Of a stretch of 64,000 nt of DNA, positions 11,571 to 24,800 are shown in pieces. Where the stretch lies: contig JAKSZT010053837.1 of the NCBI GenBank assembly GCA_026826555.1, forward strand, positions 4,874,520 to 4,938,519, in the 5' to 3' direction. Position 1 is the first letter of the stretch, and every line of letters starts with the position of its first letter. The stretch is from Tolypeutes matacus. Lineage: Eukaryota > Chordata > Mammalia > Cingulata > Chlamyphoridae. The notes below the pieces were generated by a model, which ran no database searches, had not been told where the DNA came from, and was given only the letters and a program-made list of their open reading frames with translations. The position numbers were made by a program, and so were the translations under genes.

Positions 11571-11589
11571 TGGGTTATTTTAGATCAGG

Positions 11590-13500
11590 CTAAATGGCTC
11601 GTCATTCAACGGAAATATTAAAAAATTAATAAGGACATAACTGTAAAGTGTCAGTATAAGTGAACCAAATCTCTAATTAAATTATAAATATATAAAAGAC
11701 CCATCAAATTTAGAGAGAAGTTGGTCACAGTACTACCTGACTCCTGGCAGGAACTTCCACCCAGTAGGCCCCTTCCTCCTCCCTCCCACCCACTTATGCT
11801 GCCTTCACCTTGGACATTTGCAAGAGCTATGGCTTTCAGTAAAAATTTCCTCCTTGTTCTTTGAGTATTACTAGGACAAATGAGAAGATGAAAGCAATCA
11901 GGGAGATCCTCATTAAGCCTGATTTGGACATCTGAAACCCAAGACTGTAGCTTTGCTTAGACCTTCCGTGGTCCCACTGAAGATCGCCATCTCACCACCC
12001 ACTTGTCTTTGTCTACCTTCGTGGCCACAAAAGGTTTCTTTGGCATCCTCCCAGATCCTGGTTGATATCTGCATGTTTGGATATATGTTTCAACTGAGAG
12101 TGCAACCAGGCAAAGGGACATTAAGGGAAGGAAAGCACATGTGAGATATTGATTGCTTTCTTGTTTCTTTGCTTCCTAAAATTCAAAGAAACCAACATAT
12201 ACAATGTATTTCTGAGTTAACCTTCCAGCATACCTTCCAACAGCAAAAGAAATTTCGGTCATGGATTGAGTATCTAGCATTCCACAGAGAAAAATTACTT
12301 TGGGGAAGAGAGAAATCTTTTTTTTTTTTCAGAAGAAGATGCGCTGAGCTTCAACAGGAGTCGTTGGAAGGAAGTAGGCTCCCCGATGTGATGAACAAAA
12401 GCGATTTTAGCTGGCAATCTGTGGCAACTTGCTGCTCCCCACTTTCAAGTTTCAGAATTTAGAAAATCAACAGATGCTATGTTTTCATTGGCCACAAGAT
12501 GGCAGGATTACAGCACATCCCTCCAGATTTACTGCACCCTCACCTTATGGAGGTTAAAGGGTGGTTGTAATTTAGGCTAGACTCTCTCCTCTTGAGAGAT
12601 TTCACAATCTCATAAATGAAACACAAACATGGTTCAAGGACTTATGTTCTACAGTTTTAAAATGTCAACAACCATTCATTCATGTACTAAACTTGGCACC
12701 CACAAATGCAAAGCTATGGGAAAAGCTCTAATTTTATTTACTACCGTTAGCCTCACCCATCTCACTGGATGAGATCTGTGGGACCACCTGCATGCTCTTC
12801 TTTGCTTTCTCAGAAGGTGCAAATATTGCTGCTACTGTGGACACACAGCTTTTGCAGCTCCCACAGGGCAACATGGTGGGAAAACAAAGAGAGGCAAACA
12901 TGAAAGTAAAAATAAAGGAAAAGTTTGGGGGAGATGGGAGAGTTTGCCCTTGGAAGGAAAGAAGGATGGGCAAAGAAGTGGGTCTAGTGTGACAGAAGGC
13001 CATGTAGAGTGATACCTCTCCACCACATCCCTTCATTTGTTTATCCACCCAATATTTATTGAGCACATTTCACCTACGAGGCAGGCTGTTGGTTCCTAGA
13101 AGTGGAAAGATGAATAAGACATGGTAGTACTTTCAAAAAGCTGGTCCCTTAGAATGTATCTAGAGATGACTGAGAAAAAGAAAAGCCACATGTGATAATC
13201 AGACCAAAAGAATAAAAATAATTGGAAAAGAAATTGGTCAAATTACAAAGTAGGTGAAGAAGGAAGAGAGGGTGGGAGGCAGGAAAGGGGCACTACGAGA
13301 AGAGATAGACAGAGAAGGGAACTATCCCGTAGAGCTGGCAGTGGAATGTGTAAGCAATTGGGACTCAGTGTGGGGAAAGAACACTCGGGATTGAGATTTA
13401 AAAAAACCCCAACAAAACAGCAACAATCGAGTTTCAACACTGACTCCAAGACCTGCTAGCTGTAGACCTTTGGTTTGGCAGCATATTAGCCATATAAATA
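11590..13500. other. Intergenic DNA, no clear gene
   Basis: No coding exon recognised. A short 'ccaatatttattgagcacatttcacctacgaggcag' stretch near 13050 resembles an old mammalian repeat. Confidence 0.4.
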
Positions 13501-13524
13501 ATGCTAATAATGAAAATTACTAAT

Positions 13525-13745
13525 ACCTTATCAGCATTTTCTATGTGCCATTTACATATGCTTGCTCATTTAATCTTTATATGAAGCCTATGAAGTAGTT
13601 ACTATTATGATTCCCATTTTATAGATGATCACTCTGAAGCACAGGAAAATAAATAAATTGATCAAGGTATCGCAACTAATAAGTGACATTGCCAAAATGC
13701 AGGGAGTCGGATGCTAGCGTCTGTGCTGCTAATCACTAAACAGTA
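13525..13745 (-). mobile_element. MIR SINE remnant
   Basis: Minus-strand MIR order is clear: 'ctatgtgccatttacatatg', 'tcatttaatctttatatgaagcctatgaagtag', 'attttatagatgatcactctgaagcacagg', 'actaataagtgacattgcc', then a reversed tRNA-like head with 'gctaatcactaaacagta'. Confidence 0.8.
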
Positions 13746-13749
13746 TTTC

Positions 13750-16285
13750 ATTATCTCCACCAGGAAATATCTTGTGCAGGTTTGGTTGCCAAGGACCAAA
13801 CTGGCTGCCATTGCCCCAAGCTGCTAAACAGCCTCCTCTTCTCACTGCAGCTGAACCTGGTGTGAGGCTCACTGGGCTGCTCTGAATTAGGCAGCCGGGC
13901 CAAGAGAGGGTGTACAGCACCCATGAGGAAAAGAGTGGGGCAAGGGCTGCCGAGCAACGTGTTGCTTCGAGGGAAAATAAGCTAAAAGAGGAGAATGAAA
14001 TAATGCAGAGGAATACTGCCAGGCACCTGGGCCAGCAGAAAGCCTCTGAGGTGAGCCTGCCAAACCTTAGCAGCTCCCAGCCCAGCTTCCAGAATAGCTG
14101 GGAGGAGGCACGCTGCCAGTGAGTCACTTATTACAACCAGAGCTTGGAGCACTTAATCAGATGCATCCGGTTTGTGCTCACAAGATACGAGGTGGAAATA
14201 AGTGGTCAACTGCAACGAACTGGCAGGCCCTGCAGCCGGCCACTGCCGGGAGGCAGGTCTCTGGCAAGCTGAAGCCTAACCTTCTTCTTCTCTGAGCCCC
14301 TGCCACACATCTAAATAATTCTGCCTATTTTATCCCTATATAATATACTCTCTGATGAAGAGGAGAGAGTTCTTTCTTCCAATGACTGAGCAGAAATACA
14401 GAGTAGAAAGCTAGCAGGGCTACTTGGACAGGGCACTCGGCCCAGGTACCCATCAGCAAAGGCCAGCCCCTTGCCTAGAGCACATGCTGCATGGTCACTG
14501 TCATCCTATGTAGCAGGGCCCAGGGAGGCAGGCTTAGAAATCATGACACCAGGATGGTCAAGGTCAAGATGACCCTGGGAATAGATGCGTTTGCTTTTCT
14601 GCCAGGAAATCCCACAGATGATGTGTTGTTATTGTCGCCAGTTGGCTTCAAGATCTTCCTGTATTCTAGTCTACCAGTTAGCATTCTCAAAGGGCTTCAG
14701 GTGCTTACTACTGTTTTCAGTATTTTTTTTTTCCTCTTGAGTAAGATTTTTGGCAGGTGCTCTTGGGGGTCCATCCAGATTCCTTTTACCAGGTCAGTGC
14801 ACCCATCTCCCAGTTGCCGTGAGTGATGGGATCTAAGAGCTTACGCCTGCGCCCTTCCCCAGAGAATTGCCACATCACCAGGAATGCCTGGGAGACTATG
14901 CTGCCCCCCAAGTGGCTTATGGCCAATGAGAGTCTGGAGTGGGGTTTTAATAGCTCAATTCCATTGCTTCTGGGTGGGACGACTTTTTTGCTGCATTTAC
15001 ATACCAAAACGTCCCTAGGGATTATGCTGAAATGCAGGTTTTCCTAAAATCACGATTTTGTCTAGCTTCTTCTCCTGCCCTTCCCTGTTTCCCTTCCTCA
15101 CCATGATTTTTCCTAAGAGCATCACCCCACAAACCACCTGTGTGAAAATCCCCACCTCAGGCTCTGCTTCTGGGGATCCTGGGCTAAAACAGCAGGTCAG
15201 ATCCTTGTGGTCAAAGACAATAAATTGACCAGATGGCACTACAAGCAATTGCTTGCAATGTTTCTCAACCCTTACCTACTCACACACCACCTTCATTATT
15301 TTCTCCGTATTTTCATATTTACTTATTACTCATACAACCATTTACTTAACTGTTGCTTTAAAAATATCTTTCAAACTAACTCCTTTTTCAAAAACTAGCT
15401 TTATTCTAAAAATATAATTTCTGAAACCATGGATTCGGAGCACTAATTCTATTTTTAATACACAGTAAAATAAATGTATGCATATATCTGCATATATACA
15501 TATTGTATATATATTAAAATAAAAAGCATTCATCTCTGCACCACTTAAAATCACGCCCTGTAGCACCATGCATCATATGTCTATGACCACATTTTTAAAA
15601 ACATGAAAAAGTGGAAAAAAATGCTTCTAATTTGGAAAAATCCATTTTTATTGCTATATAATACTGCAGAGCTGTGCTAATATTGGATATGTAATACATT
15701 TTTACAGATTTTTTTCAAATTCAATAACTATTTTTCCTTTCCTGTTAGCCTCCACCTTGGCAACAGCCCTAAGGGGGTTGCTTATGACATGGGGTAAGAA
15801 GTAGAAATATCAATTTTTTAAAGAGCAGAAATAATTCAAAAAACTCCTTTGCCACCTGCATTCTCTCTCCAAGGTTTGGATTTTTCTGGAACCCTCTGAG
15901 AAAATACCCTTGTCATATAGACACATCTTGAGGAGAGGTTTATTTGCAAAAAAAGGAGAGCTTCTGGAAACTCAAAACTCTCATCGCTGGTGATGATTAT
16001 CTGGCATGAAGCTCAGATGCTTTTCTCAGAGAAGCAAAAGGCCTCAATGGCCAGGGCTTGGGTTCATAGGTAGCATAGTCTTGACATTATCCACCTTTTC
16101 TTCCAACCTGTGGCTATGAAGGCATGGTCCTTTCAGATGGAGGTAGAGGTCAAAGACAGTCTTCAAAGAGCAATGTGTGGTGTGGAGCATTTTATCACTG
16201 GTGGGGAGGGAGCGAAGGTGAATGTAGATGACAGAGTCCGAGGTGTTGGAGATTTTCCTCCTGGTTTGTCTCACCTTGACTCTAT
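13750..16285. other. Intergenic DNA, no clear gene
   Basis: Mixed composition with short open frames only; no repeat or conserved domain recognised. A small T(A)-rich stretch with 'atatatctgcatatatacatattgtatatatatt' lies near 15480. Confidence 0.4.
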
Positions 16286-16301
16286 TGACTTGAGTATTTT
16301 T

Positions 16302-16484
16302 TATTTTTTTTTTAGAGATCTTATTTATTTATTCATTTATCCCCCCCTTGCTGCTTGTGCTCGCTGGCTCAGCTAACCACGCCGTGCGGGCAGGCTTGCC
16401 TTCACCAGGAGGCCCCGGGAACCGAACCCGGGGCCTCCCATATGGTAAACGGGAGCCCTACTGATTGAGCCACAGCTGCTTCCC
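16302..16484 (-). mobile_element. DAS-type SINE
   Basis: Minus-strand SINE nearly identical in plan to that at 1664-1848: head ggaagcagctgtggctcaat, B box gggttcggttcc, short GC-rich body, A-rich tail. Perfect 16-bp target duplications (tgacttgagtattttt) lie at 16286-16301 and 16485-16500. Confidence 0.92.
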
Positions 16485-16504
16485 TGACTTGAGTATTTTT
16501 AAAC

Positions 16505-17305
16505 CTCATGTGAAAAAGGCAGAGTACTTCAGTGTGGAACGTGACAAACCAATGGTCTTCAAGATCCTTGAGGGTCAGGATTTTGAGTCTCCTTTGCAGC
16601 ATAATTGACTTTCTGGTCCATCTATCCTTCACACATTCCTTATGGAACAAACTAGTGTCTGGGAGCAATAGTGCCTTGAAAAGCAAGCTTTGTGCATTTG
16701 CAAGGTTTGCTAAAATCATACAGGTTGAACCTGAAGGGACAGGTTTAATATTAGAAACTGAAAAGTAATATAGCATTAAGAGGGCGGTAGGATGGGTGCA
16801 GGCTGGGCAAACGAGTTCCTATCTAAGCAAGTCTGGCTCAAAATTCTTTCCAAAGCAAAAACCTATTTTTTAAAATGTAGTTGTTTGATGTTTTTATCCA
16901 TCAGTGAATAAAACCTTGGAGCAACGAGTGGTTGTATTTTTCAAGGGCTTGTAGCGATATGAATTTTTCAATATGTTCCTAAATATCCTCGCATTACCAG
17001 AAATGTCTTCAGTATTAAGCCTTCAGTACTGGGAAGATTTTTTTCTGCAGGCTTTTAATTGTTGCAGCAGCTGCCTCAGAGGCCTGTGTTTTCATCACTC
17101 ACTCAAAAGCTAAGGCCTTGGGAATCTGCTTCTCGACTTTCTTGTAGCCCTCTAATTTAGAGTGTCAACAAGAAGCATCATACCCAAAAGCCAAACCAGT
17201 TATCTCTGGGCTGTGGATCAAAATACCAAAATGTTTAATGATATGTTTTAAGTCAAACATATAAAGCAAAGCTTTCTAACACATCGTAAATGGATTGATA
17301 CTGGT
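16505..17305. other. Intergenic DNA, no feature
   Basis: No gene or repeat recognised. Confidence 0.4.
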
Positions 17306-17309
17306 GTCC

Positions 17310-17766
17310 TGTGATGGTTAAATTCTTGTGTCAACTTGGCCAGGTTATGGTGTCCAGTTATTGATCAAGAAAGCACTGACTTGGTTGTCACTATGAGGGA
17401 ATTTTGTGGATTGAAATCATTAGTCTGCTGATTTCATCTATGGCTGACTCCATCTACAATCATCAAAGAAGATTGGCTTCAGTAATGAAAAGAGAGCTGT
17501 CTCATCCAGTCAGTTGGAGACCTTAAAAGGAGAACTAATGATTTCAGCAGTCAGAAAGAATTTCTATCTCTACTTCACCCGCCAGCTTCTCCTAGGGAAG
17601 TCACTGAAATCTTCATCAGAGTTCCCAATTTGTGGCTTGCCCTAAGGAATTCAGATTTGCCGATCCCCACAGTCACGTGAGCCAATTCCTATAATAAATA
17701 ATATATATGATTCATATTTAATATGTCTTGCTGGTTCTGCTTGTCTGGAGAGCCCTGACTGATACG
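17310..17766 (+). mobile_element. MLT2-like (ERVL) solo LTR
   Basis: Begins TGTGATGGTTAAATTCTTGT and ends ccctgactgatacg, the ends typical of MLT2 LTRs of the ERVL group; the final CA has become CG. Near the right end are an 'ccaattcctataataaata' polyadenylation region and a 'gctggttctgcttgtctggag' segment. Possible 5-bp target duplication tgtcc/tgccc with one mismatch. No primer-binding site follows, so it is a solo LTR. Confidence 0.8.
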
Positions 17767-17771
17767 TGCCC

Positions 17772-18525
17772 TAATTTACTTTGTGTGTGACAGGCATGAG
17801 CCATATGTACTAACTGAAAGATCCTGGATAAAGGGCAGAGGTTTCAAAGTACAGAGGAGCTGACAGTGATGGCTTCATGCCATGGACAAATCAGGTAAAG
17901 GGACTTGGACTAAACATAAAACTAATAATTCACAGGTGAACAAAAAAAAACTGGCAGCCATTTCTATTCCTGAGCACTCGATCAAGCACATTGAGAGATT
18001 AAAAACTATGACAATATATTAAGATATGACAAGAAGCCAGCCAAAATAATTCAAAATTATCAAGACTATTTGAATCTCATACTAAGTATATATTCTGCCT
18101 TGAAATATTAGCTAATGATAATATGAAACCATCACAATTAGGAAGACATTGAGAATCTAGGTACTCAGACAAACCTGCACACTTTTTCCACTGACCTTGC
18201 AAGCCACATGAAAACAAATTTGCTGATTTTTTCAGTGAAACAATTGACTTTCAGTAATTTGCTACCCAGCTGATATTTTACCCACAATAAACAGATTTAA
18301 TCTGTTCCTCCAGGTAAAGGTGAGATTTTTAAAGTACTCCTTGTCATGCAGAGCACATTTTGAGAACTGCTATTCGCTAATGTTTTCATCACTATGCGTT
18401 TTTGTTGCTGAAAATGACATGTCACCTATGAAAACTCTCACATCTGTACACTTAAAAATATAGCTAGAGAGACAAAATCTTCCAAATATACTTGACGGAT
18501 TTTGAATCATATTTTTAAAAATATA
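17772..18525. other. AT-rich intergenic DNA, no feature
   Basis: No gene or repeat recognised. Confidence 0.4.
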
Positions 18526-18535
18526 AAAATGCATC

Positions 18536-18991
18536 GCAGGAAGTGGATATGGCTCAAGTAATTGAGCTCCCGCCTACCACATGGGAGGTCCCTGATTCAG
18601 TTCCCAGTGCCTCCTAAAGAAGACAGTGAGCTGGCGTGATGGGCAGTCATGGCAAGCTTACTCAAAAAGATGACACAACAAGAGGCACAAGAAGAAAAAC
18701 ACAATGAGAGACACAACAAAGTAGGGAGCAGAGCTTCCCAGCGCCTCCTAAAGAAGACAAGCAAGACAGTGAGCTGATGTGATGCAACCAGATGATGCAA
18801 CAAGAGACACAGGGAGAAAAACATAATGAGAGACACAACAAAGCAGGGAACAGAGGTAGGTCAAGCGATTCGGTTCTTCCCTTCAATGTCGGAGGTCCTG
18901 GGTTCAGTTCCCGGTGTCTCCTAAAGAAACAAGGAAGACAGACAGACACAGCTAGTGCAAGCAAGGAGGGAGTGGGGAGAAATAAATAAAT
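18536..18991 (+). mobile_element. Composite two-headed DAS-type SINE
   Basis: One insertion flanked by a single pair of perfect 10-bp target duplications (aaaatgcatc, 18526-18535 and 18992-19001). Inside are two tRNA-like heads, at about 18538-18612 (A box tggctcaagtaat, B box gattcagttcc) and 18857-18920 (B box gggttcagttcc). Between them are two tandem copies of a body segment with 'gatgacacaacaagaggcac' and 'aatgagagacacaacaaag'. An A-rich tail ends it. Confidence 0.85.
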
Positions 18992-19183
18992 AAAATGCAT
19001 CCCCTTCTTACTTATTTTCAAGAACAATAATTGACATCAGAGAACACAGAAATACAATAGCTGCATTTCAACAAAGACCTTTAAAATGGATACAGTGGAT
19101 GGAATGGAAGAACCAGTATCATAATATATGCATGGAAAACTATGTACTTCATTCAACTGGATCTCTATATATTTGAAAGTATC

Positions 19184-19315
19184 TGTTATGTGTTGAATTG
19201 TATCCCCCTAAAAAGACATGTTCACTTTCTAACCCCAGTTCTATACATATTACCTTCTTTGGAAATGGCGTCTTTGGAAATGTTGGTAGTTAAGATAAAA
19301 CTGAACTGCATTAGG
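19184..19315 (+). mobile_element. Truncated MaLR-type LTR (5' part)
   Basis: Starts TGTTATGTGTTGAATTGTAT and runs through 'cccctaaaaagacatgttc', 'ctaaccccagttc' and 'tttggaaatggcgtctttgg', the order of MLT1/MST LTR 5' ends. The rest is missing. Confidence 0.7.
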
Positions 19316-19369
19316 CATTTTGTAGAACTTTATAAGCTGTTTCTCACATTCCTATGGATATGAAAAGAG

Positions 19370-19770
19370 CTTAGAATAGCAAAATAACTTTGCAAAAGGA
19401 GAATAAAGTAGGAGGACTAATATTATCTGGCTTCAAAACTTATTATAAAGTTATAGTAATCAAGACAGTGTAGCATTGGCATAAATGTGGACAAATAGAT
19501 CAATAGAACCAATAGAAATTTCAGAAATAGGCCCAGGAATATATGAACAATTAATTTTCCACAAAAGAGAAAATGCAATTCATTGGGAAAAGACTGTCTT
19601 TTTTTAAAAAATGGTGCTGTAAAAATTTTTATATTTTTATTTTAAAAAGAACTTTAGTACAAATCTCACACCATATAAAAAATACCTAAAGATGGGTTAC
19701 AGACCTAAACATAAAATCTAGAACTATTAAACTTCTAGAAGAATATATAAAACCTGACTAACCAAGCCAG
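19370..19770 (+). mobile_element. L1 fragment, late part of ORF2
   Basis: Broken sense L1 ORF2: 'acttattataaagttatagtaatcaagacagtg', 'ggacaaatagatcaatag' and 'ttacagacctaaacataaaatc' segments occur in L1 order. Several stops and deletions. Confidence 0.75.
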
Positions 19771-20626
19771 CAGGAGTCTGGGGAGCATGTGGTGGAATGG
19801 AGACTCTAAAGGTGTGATATCGAGTTGAATGAAAAACAAGTCTCAGTGGGTTAAATTCATTGGAATGAGTGTATTCGCCCAGGAATAAGGATTTAATGTG
19901 CTGTATGAGAATGATGTTAACAGTCTCCTAGGTTGGCTAATTGAAGTCTGGCTTTAATGAAAGCCTACATTTAATGAAGTTAAAATGTTATAATTTCCCT
20001 GGCATCCTACAGAGGAAAAGACACAAAAGCTAATGGAATGGATTTATTATGTAAGAAGGAAGTGAAGGGAATGAATGACCTGACCTGTGTAGCCACCTCC
20101 CAATCAGAGGACACTTCATTCACCCATTCATTAGTGAGTGGGCACTGATTTCCTTGAAAAGTGCATGATAGCTATCTTCTCTAAGATAGAGATGATGGTG
20201 TGGGGAGGGGGCTAGAGAATGGGGTTATATTATCTCAGTAGTAAAAATGTGACTTGGAGTGGTAGCAGTGGATGAACTTAGTTAAGACAGATACAATTAC
20301 CTTAAAAAGTTACAGGGACCAACACATAAACAATATTTTGACCCTCAGAAAGTTATATCAATAGCTAGTTCATCATTGAGGACCCTAGAAACTCAATGAA
20401 TGGTTAGGCTACAAAGCTGCTGTTTGATATACAGGTGGAAAAAATTCTAGATCTGCTAGACAAAAACCTAACTTTAATTGGTGCAGAAGGGATTCACACC
20501 TTCTTATCAACTTCTCATTCTTCAGTCAGTTCACAGAACTTAATCATATCTCAGCTAAAGTGGAAACCAATTTTTGAGGAAGGTCCACATGTATATTCCA
20601 TGAATCTAGTCTCAGCACCCCTCCAA

Positions 20627-20627
<1 letters not shown>

Positions 20628-20663
<36 letters not shown>
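20628..20663 (+). repeat. Poly(A) tract, 36 bases
   Basis: Pure A run within the degraded ERVL-like region; no target duplication or polyadenylation signal makes it a retrocopy tail. Confidence 0.8.
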
Positions 20664-20665
<2 letters not shown>

Positions 20666-20669
20666 CCCA

Positions 20670-21800
20670 TGGCCATTTACTAGAGTGGCTGTGCAGTGGG
20701 AACAGGAAAATATCCAGGGTTTCCAAGAATTATTAGATACTGACTTTGAACTGACGCCAATATCTGGAGACACCAATTCCACATCAGTCCAACTGCCAGA
20801 GTAGGGGTTTATGAAGGATGAGATAGAATGAGATAGGTTGACTTTGAGCAAATCTATCTCACAACTGCTCCAGTGAGACTGCAGACCCATCCTGTAGTTA
20901 ATTCCACAGAAAAAGAATGTTAGGGAAGAAATATAATTAGTAACAGACAGAAATCCAGGCTGGCTCCTTGGTTCATGGAATGAGGGCTATCAAGATATAA
21001 AAAGCCAACTGGAAGACTCTGGGACCAGCAGCCCCACCCAACCCTGTCAAAACAGTAAGTCAAAATTACTGCCATGTCGCCCAGTGTATTGCAAAGATTA
21101 GTGCGACCGTCAAAGACTTAAAAGTTCCTGCAGCTAATTATTACCATTTAACTTGCCAGTTTGGTTGTTACAGAAGCCAGAGGTTCTGGGAGAATGGCAA
21201 TGAATTGTTGCAAACTTAATCATGAGGGGATGCTAATCACAGCTGTAGTTTAGAAAATATGGGATCTGTGCCTTTCTTACCTCCAGAGCATCTATCAAAT
21301 ACCCATTTGTGGACTTAGAAATGGTCTTATTCACTGCTGATGTCCCACCCAACATCATTTCAAACTGGGGATAAATTTATTGCACAGGAATTGCAGCAAT
21401 GGGTTCTATCCACAATTCACTGACAATTCATGTGCCCCATCACTTAGAAAAACCTTGGCATAGTCTGTTGAGGACTCATTTATGGCACCAGCTGGATACG
21501 TTCCTCCAGATGTTGGGGTGCTGTTCTATTGCATATGATATATGTCTTTAACCACTAACAAACATTTGGTGCTGTTTCCACTATACCCATCAGGGATGGA
21601 GGCTATGCATGGGTTCAATAACCTGGTCATACCTTCACCAAGGCTGATCTGGTTATTGTCATCGCTGAGTGCCCAACCTGTCAATCACATGAGGTCAATG
21701 CTGAGCTCCTCATGTGGCATCCTTCTCCAGCTTTGAGCTGGCTACCTGGTGGCAACTTGATTACATTGGAACTTTCCCACCATGAGGCTCAGAGCCAGTG
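20670..21800 (+). pseudogene. ERVL-type endogenous retrovirus pol remnant
   Basis: Heavily decayed internal sequence of an ERVL-group element in sense orientation. The protease-to-reverse-transcriptase entry (around 20790-21120) and the later pol part with the integrase zinc-binding region (around 21560-21780) are recognisable by order and wording of segments; the polymerase core between them is shortened. There is no open frame of useful length, so it is dead. It may extend left to about 20190. No flanking LTR pair of its own is seen. Confidence 0.65.
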
Positions 21801-24800
21801 CTTTGTCCTCCAAGATGAGTTTCTTTCCCTCTAATCCAAATGTCCTCTGTCCTGTTTTTTATAGTGTCTTCTCTTTATATCCTTTTCAGCATTTTTTCTA
21901 TTCTCTGCAAGATGTGAGTTTTCTATAACTCCAAGGGCAAGCAGGAAAGAATGTGCTTGATTCCCTCTGGTGGAAAGGTTACCTCCTGATTGGGGATCAA
22001 GCCGAAGACTGATGCACTTCAGTTATATAGTTCCCTATCATTTCTGGCAGATTCTCAGTACCAACTTCCCAGCAGCAGTGGTTAGGAATTATTTTATCTC
22101 ATGCTCATTATCCAGTAGCCATAAAAATAACTGCAGAAGAGTATCAGACAAAAACATTTTAACATCAAAAATATATAGGGGAGAAATGTCTAAAATTAAG
22201 ACCATTCTTAGCATTAAATCTGTGGTGAATGATATTATTCAATTGAATTATTAAAGGCTCTCACTGAGACTCAGTGCCTCTTGGCCTTCTTTTGTAATAA
22301 AATAACAATTTGCCATGTATTTGCAGAATAGATTAGAGCAAATATAGGCCACACACGGGCACAAATAGTAGGAGATGCTTCCCTGCAGTGCTGAAGGGGA
22401 ATTACTCCTGATTTTGAATACTGGCTGTGATCCTCCTGAGGTCCTCCACTCCACTGTGCCATCTGCTCGTACGAGCCACCAACCCTACCAACAGTTTTAG
22501 AAGCCGAAAGAGCCAAAGGGTATATAGGGAGGTAGAGGCAAGCTTTGGATACCAGCCTTCTCCCTATCTACGGGGAGGGGAAGCAGAAGTTTTTGTGCTG
22601 ATTATACGAATATGTGTCCCTGACAGAAGAGAATTACCGTGAAGCGAGTGAAGCTTAGTCTTCAGGATGCTTTCCAACACTCTGGGATGGGCCCTATCAA
22701 CATGTTCTCATGGTCACACGTTTCAATAAAATTTGCAAAAGTAGTATGTTTTAAATGTAATTAGTTAAGATAACTCTCTTTCCACTCTGACTTCCCCTCC
22801 GTCCTACAGCCTTCAGCCCCTCTTAGATGGCCCAGGAGTAGCCTTGGCATATTTGGGATCTGGTGAAGGAAAGCTTGAGCTGAAAAGGCATCTAGTTTGG
22901 GTTTAGGAACGTATTTATGTACTTTGCAATCACCTCCGTGAAATAGAAAGTTACTGTCAGTGTAGGACTGGCTCTCAGGACTACTCCTGGGCACTGTCCT
23001 CATGGGCCCAGCATCTGGGTACAAAGATGCAGGATCAGAAACAAGCAGAGCACACTGTGCTTAGCACAAGGATGAGCAGATGTGGAGTTTTACATGTCCT
23101 GATCATCAGACATGTAAAATTGTAAGGAGGAGATTTTATCTTCAGTAATTTGTCAAAATGGGTGTTCTCTCTTGTCAGAAATATTCTTAGAACACAGGAT
23201 AGAAATTATAAACAGACCATACATTTTCCCCCTTTTCAATGGGAATGAAGCACACTAGCATCAGAATGCTTGTAGCTGGAGAGCCCAAACCAAACCACAC
23301 ACATAAAGAGAATATGCCTGTAAGGGAAGAGCGTATTTTATCATACCAACTATTAATAATAAAAAGTAATTTTTAAAAAAACACGCAAGAGGAAAAAATT
23401 TATATTTCTATTTTTCAATAGAAAATGATGCTGCTATACTCTTTTCAAATGAAAGAGGCAACAAGAGTGTGCATCGAAAACTGTAGGGGAAAGAAAGTGC
23501 AACAAATGTATGGCAGGTTTATTGATAAAAATTTGATTTTTTCAGGATTTTTGTAATGTTTATTGTATATATCAACTTTTAAAATGTTGCCGTTTGTTGA
23601 TTTCTTTTTTCATTTACTGAATTTTACTTTCAGGTCTAATTTTGTATTGTCACTATTGTATTCTTTTCCTTAAAGAAAGCTCCCTAAATTGTATAAGCTT
23701 TAAGTCCCCAGATCTACTTCTGGGCTCTGAAGTTGGTTAATGTCCTTTGACAGGGTCATTTCTTTCTCTGTCACCACATAAAGGGCCTAAGATGGCCATT
23801 CTACTTTGCTCTTTTGTTAAGGTGACTCAGGAATTTGGTGATGCTTTTTTTCTAGAGAGCCAGTTCAGGCCTGAGCTTATAGAATTTTATATAAAAAATG
23901 GAGCTATATCACCTGCAAATAAAACTGAATTCATTTCAAAATCCTGACCAGGACAATGCAGAAGAATTTTTAATGTTCATTTATTTATTTTAAAATACAA
24001 ACTTGTCTACGTTTCACTTGTTTAGCACCAATTCTCTGGAATCTTTTCTAAATTATTTAAAAACATTTCACATAAAAAATGGAGATTCCAAAGTATTTTA
24101 AATTCCCTCTGATAGTATTTGAGGGTAGGTATAAATGAATGACTACTCTTTCCCTTTGTGATGGAATAAATGATCATGTTTTGAGATACAGAATATCAGA
24201 AAGGACCAATGACAACAACAAAAATGCCCCAGAGTGAAAACTGTGGGCTTGCTTGAACCAGAAATATATAAAGTGTTTTTCTTTCTGTATATTTTGGAAT
24301 CAAATCATGTGTAGATTTGTGCATGTGTAAAAGGAAACACACCCAATATACATTTTATTTTTTTCCAGGCCATCCTTATCTCTGCCTAACCATGGTCTGT
24401 GAATGGAGACATCTCTCTGGCTTCATTATGTCAATACAGATGTCACTTCACTCAGACATATTTTAATTGCTGTTAGTTTCTAATGAAATTCATAATACTG
24501 AGGGGAAGTTAATTCATTGAAGGATCTTCAGACTGCAGAATACTAAAGCAACAAAAACATCTGATACTGACATAATGAATAGCACTGCCTGGGAAGAAAT
24601 TTATTCCAAAGGACTGGCAAAGAATTAAATGTATTAGTATTATATAGAATAACATATACTTTCTAACCTATTGCCACTCTAATGTAATATTGGTACAATA
24701 ATATTATTTTTCCAAATCATGGATTGAAAAGAGCTTATTTACAACTCTAAAATTCATAGTCATTTATATACTTGCATTTTGTCAGAGCTATTGAAGTGAA

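Noticed and set aside
17310..21800. A single ERVL provirus from the MLT2-like LTR to the pol remnant
   Set aside because: No primer-binding site follows the LTR, and SINE, MaLR LTR and L1 pieces lie between, so I keep them separate.
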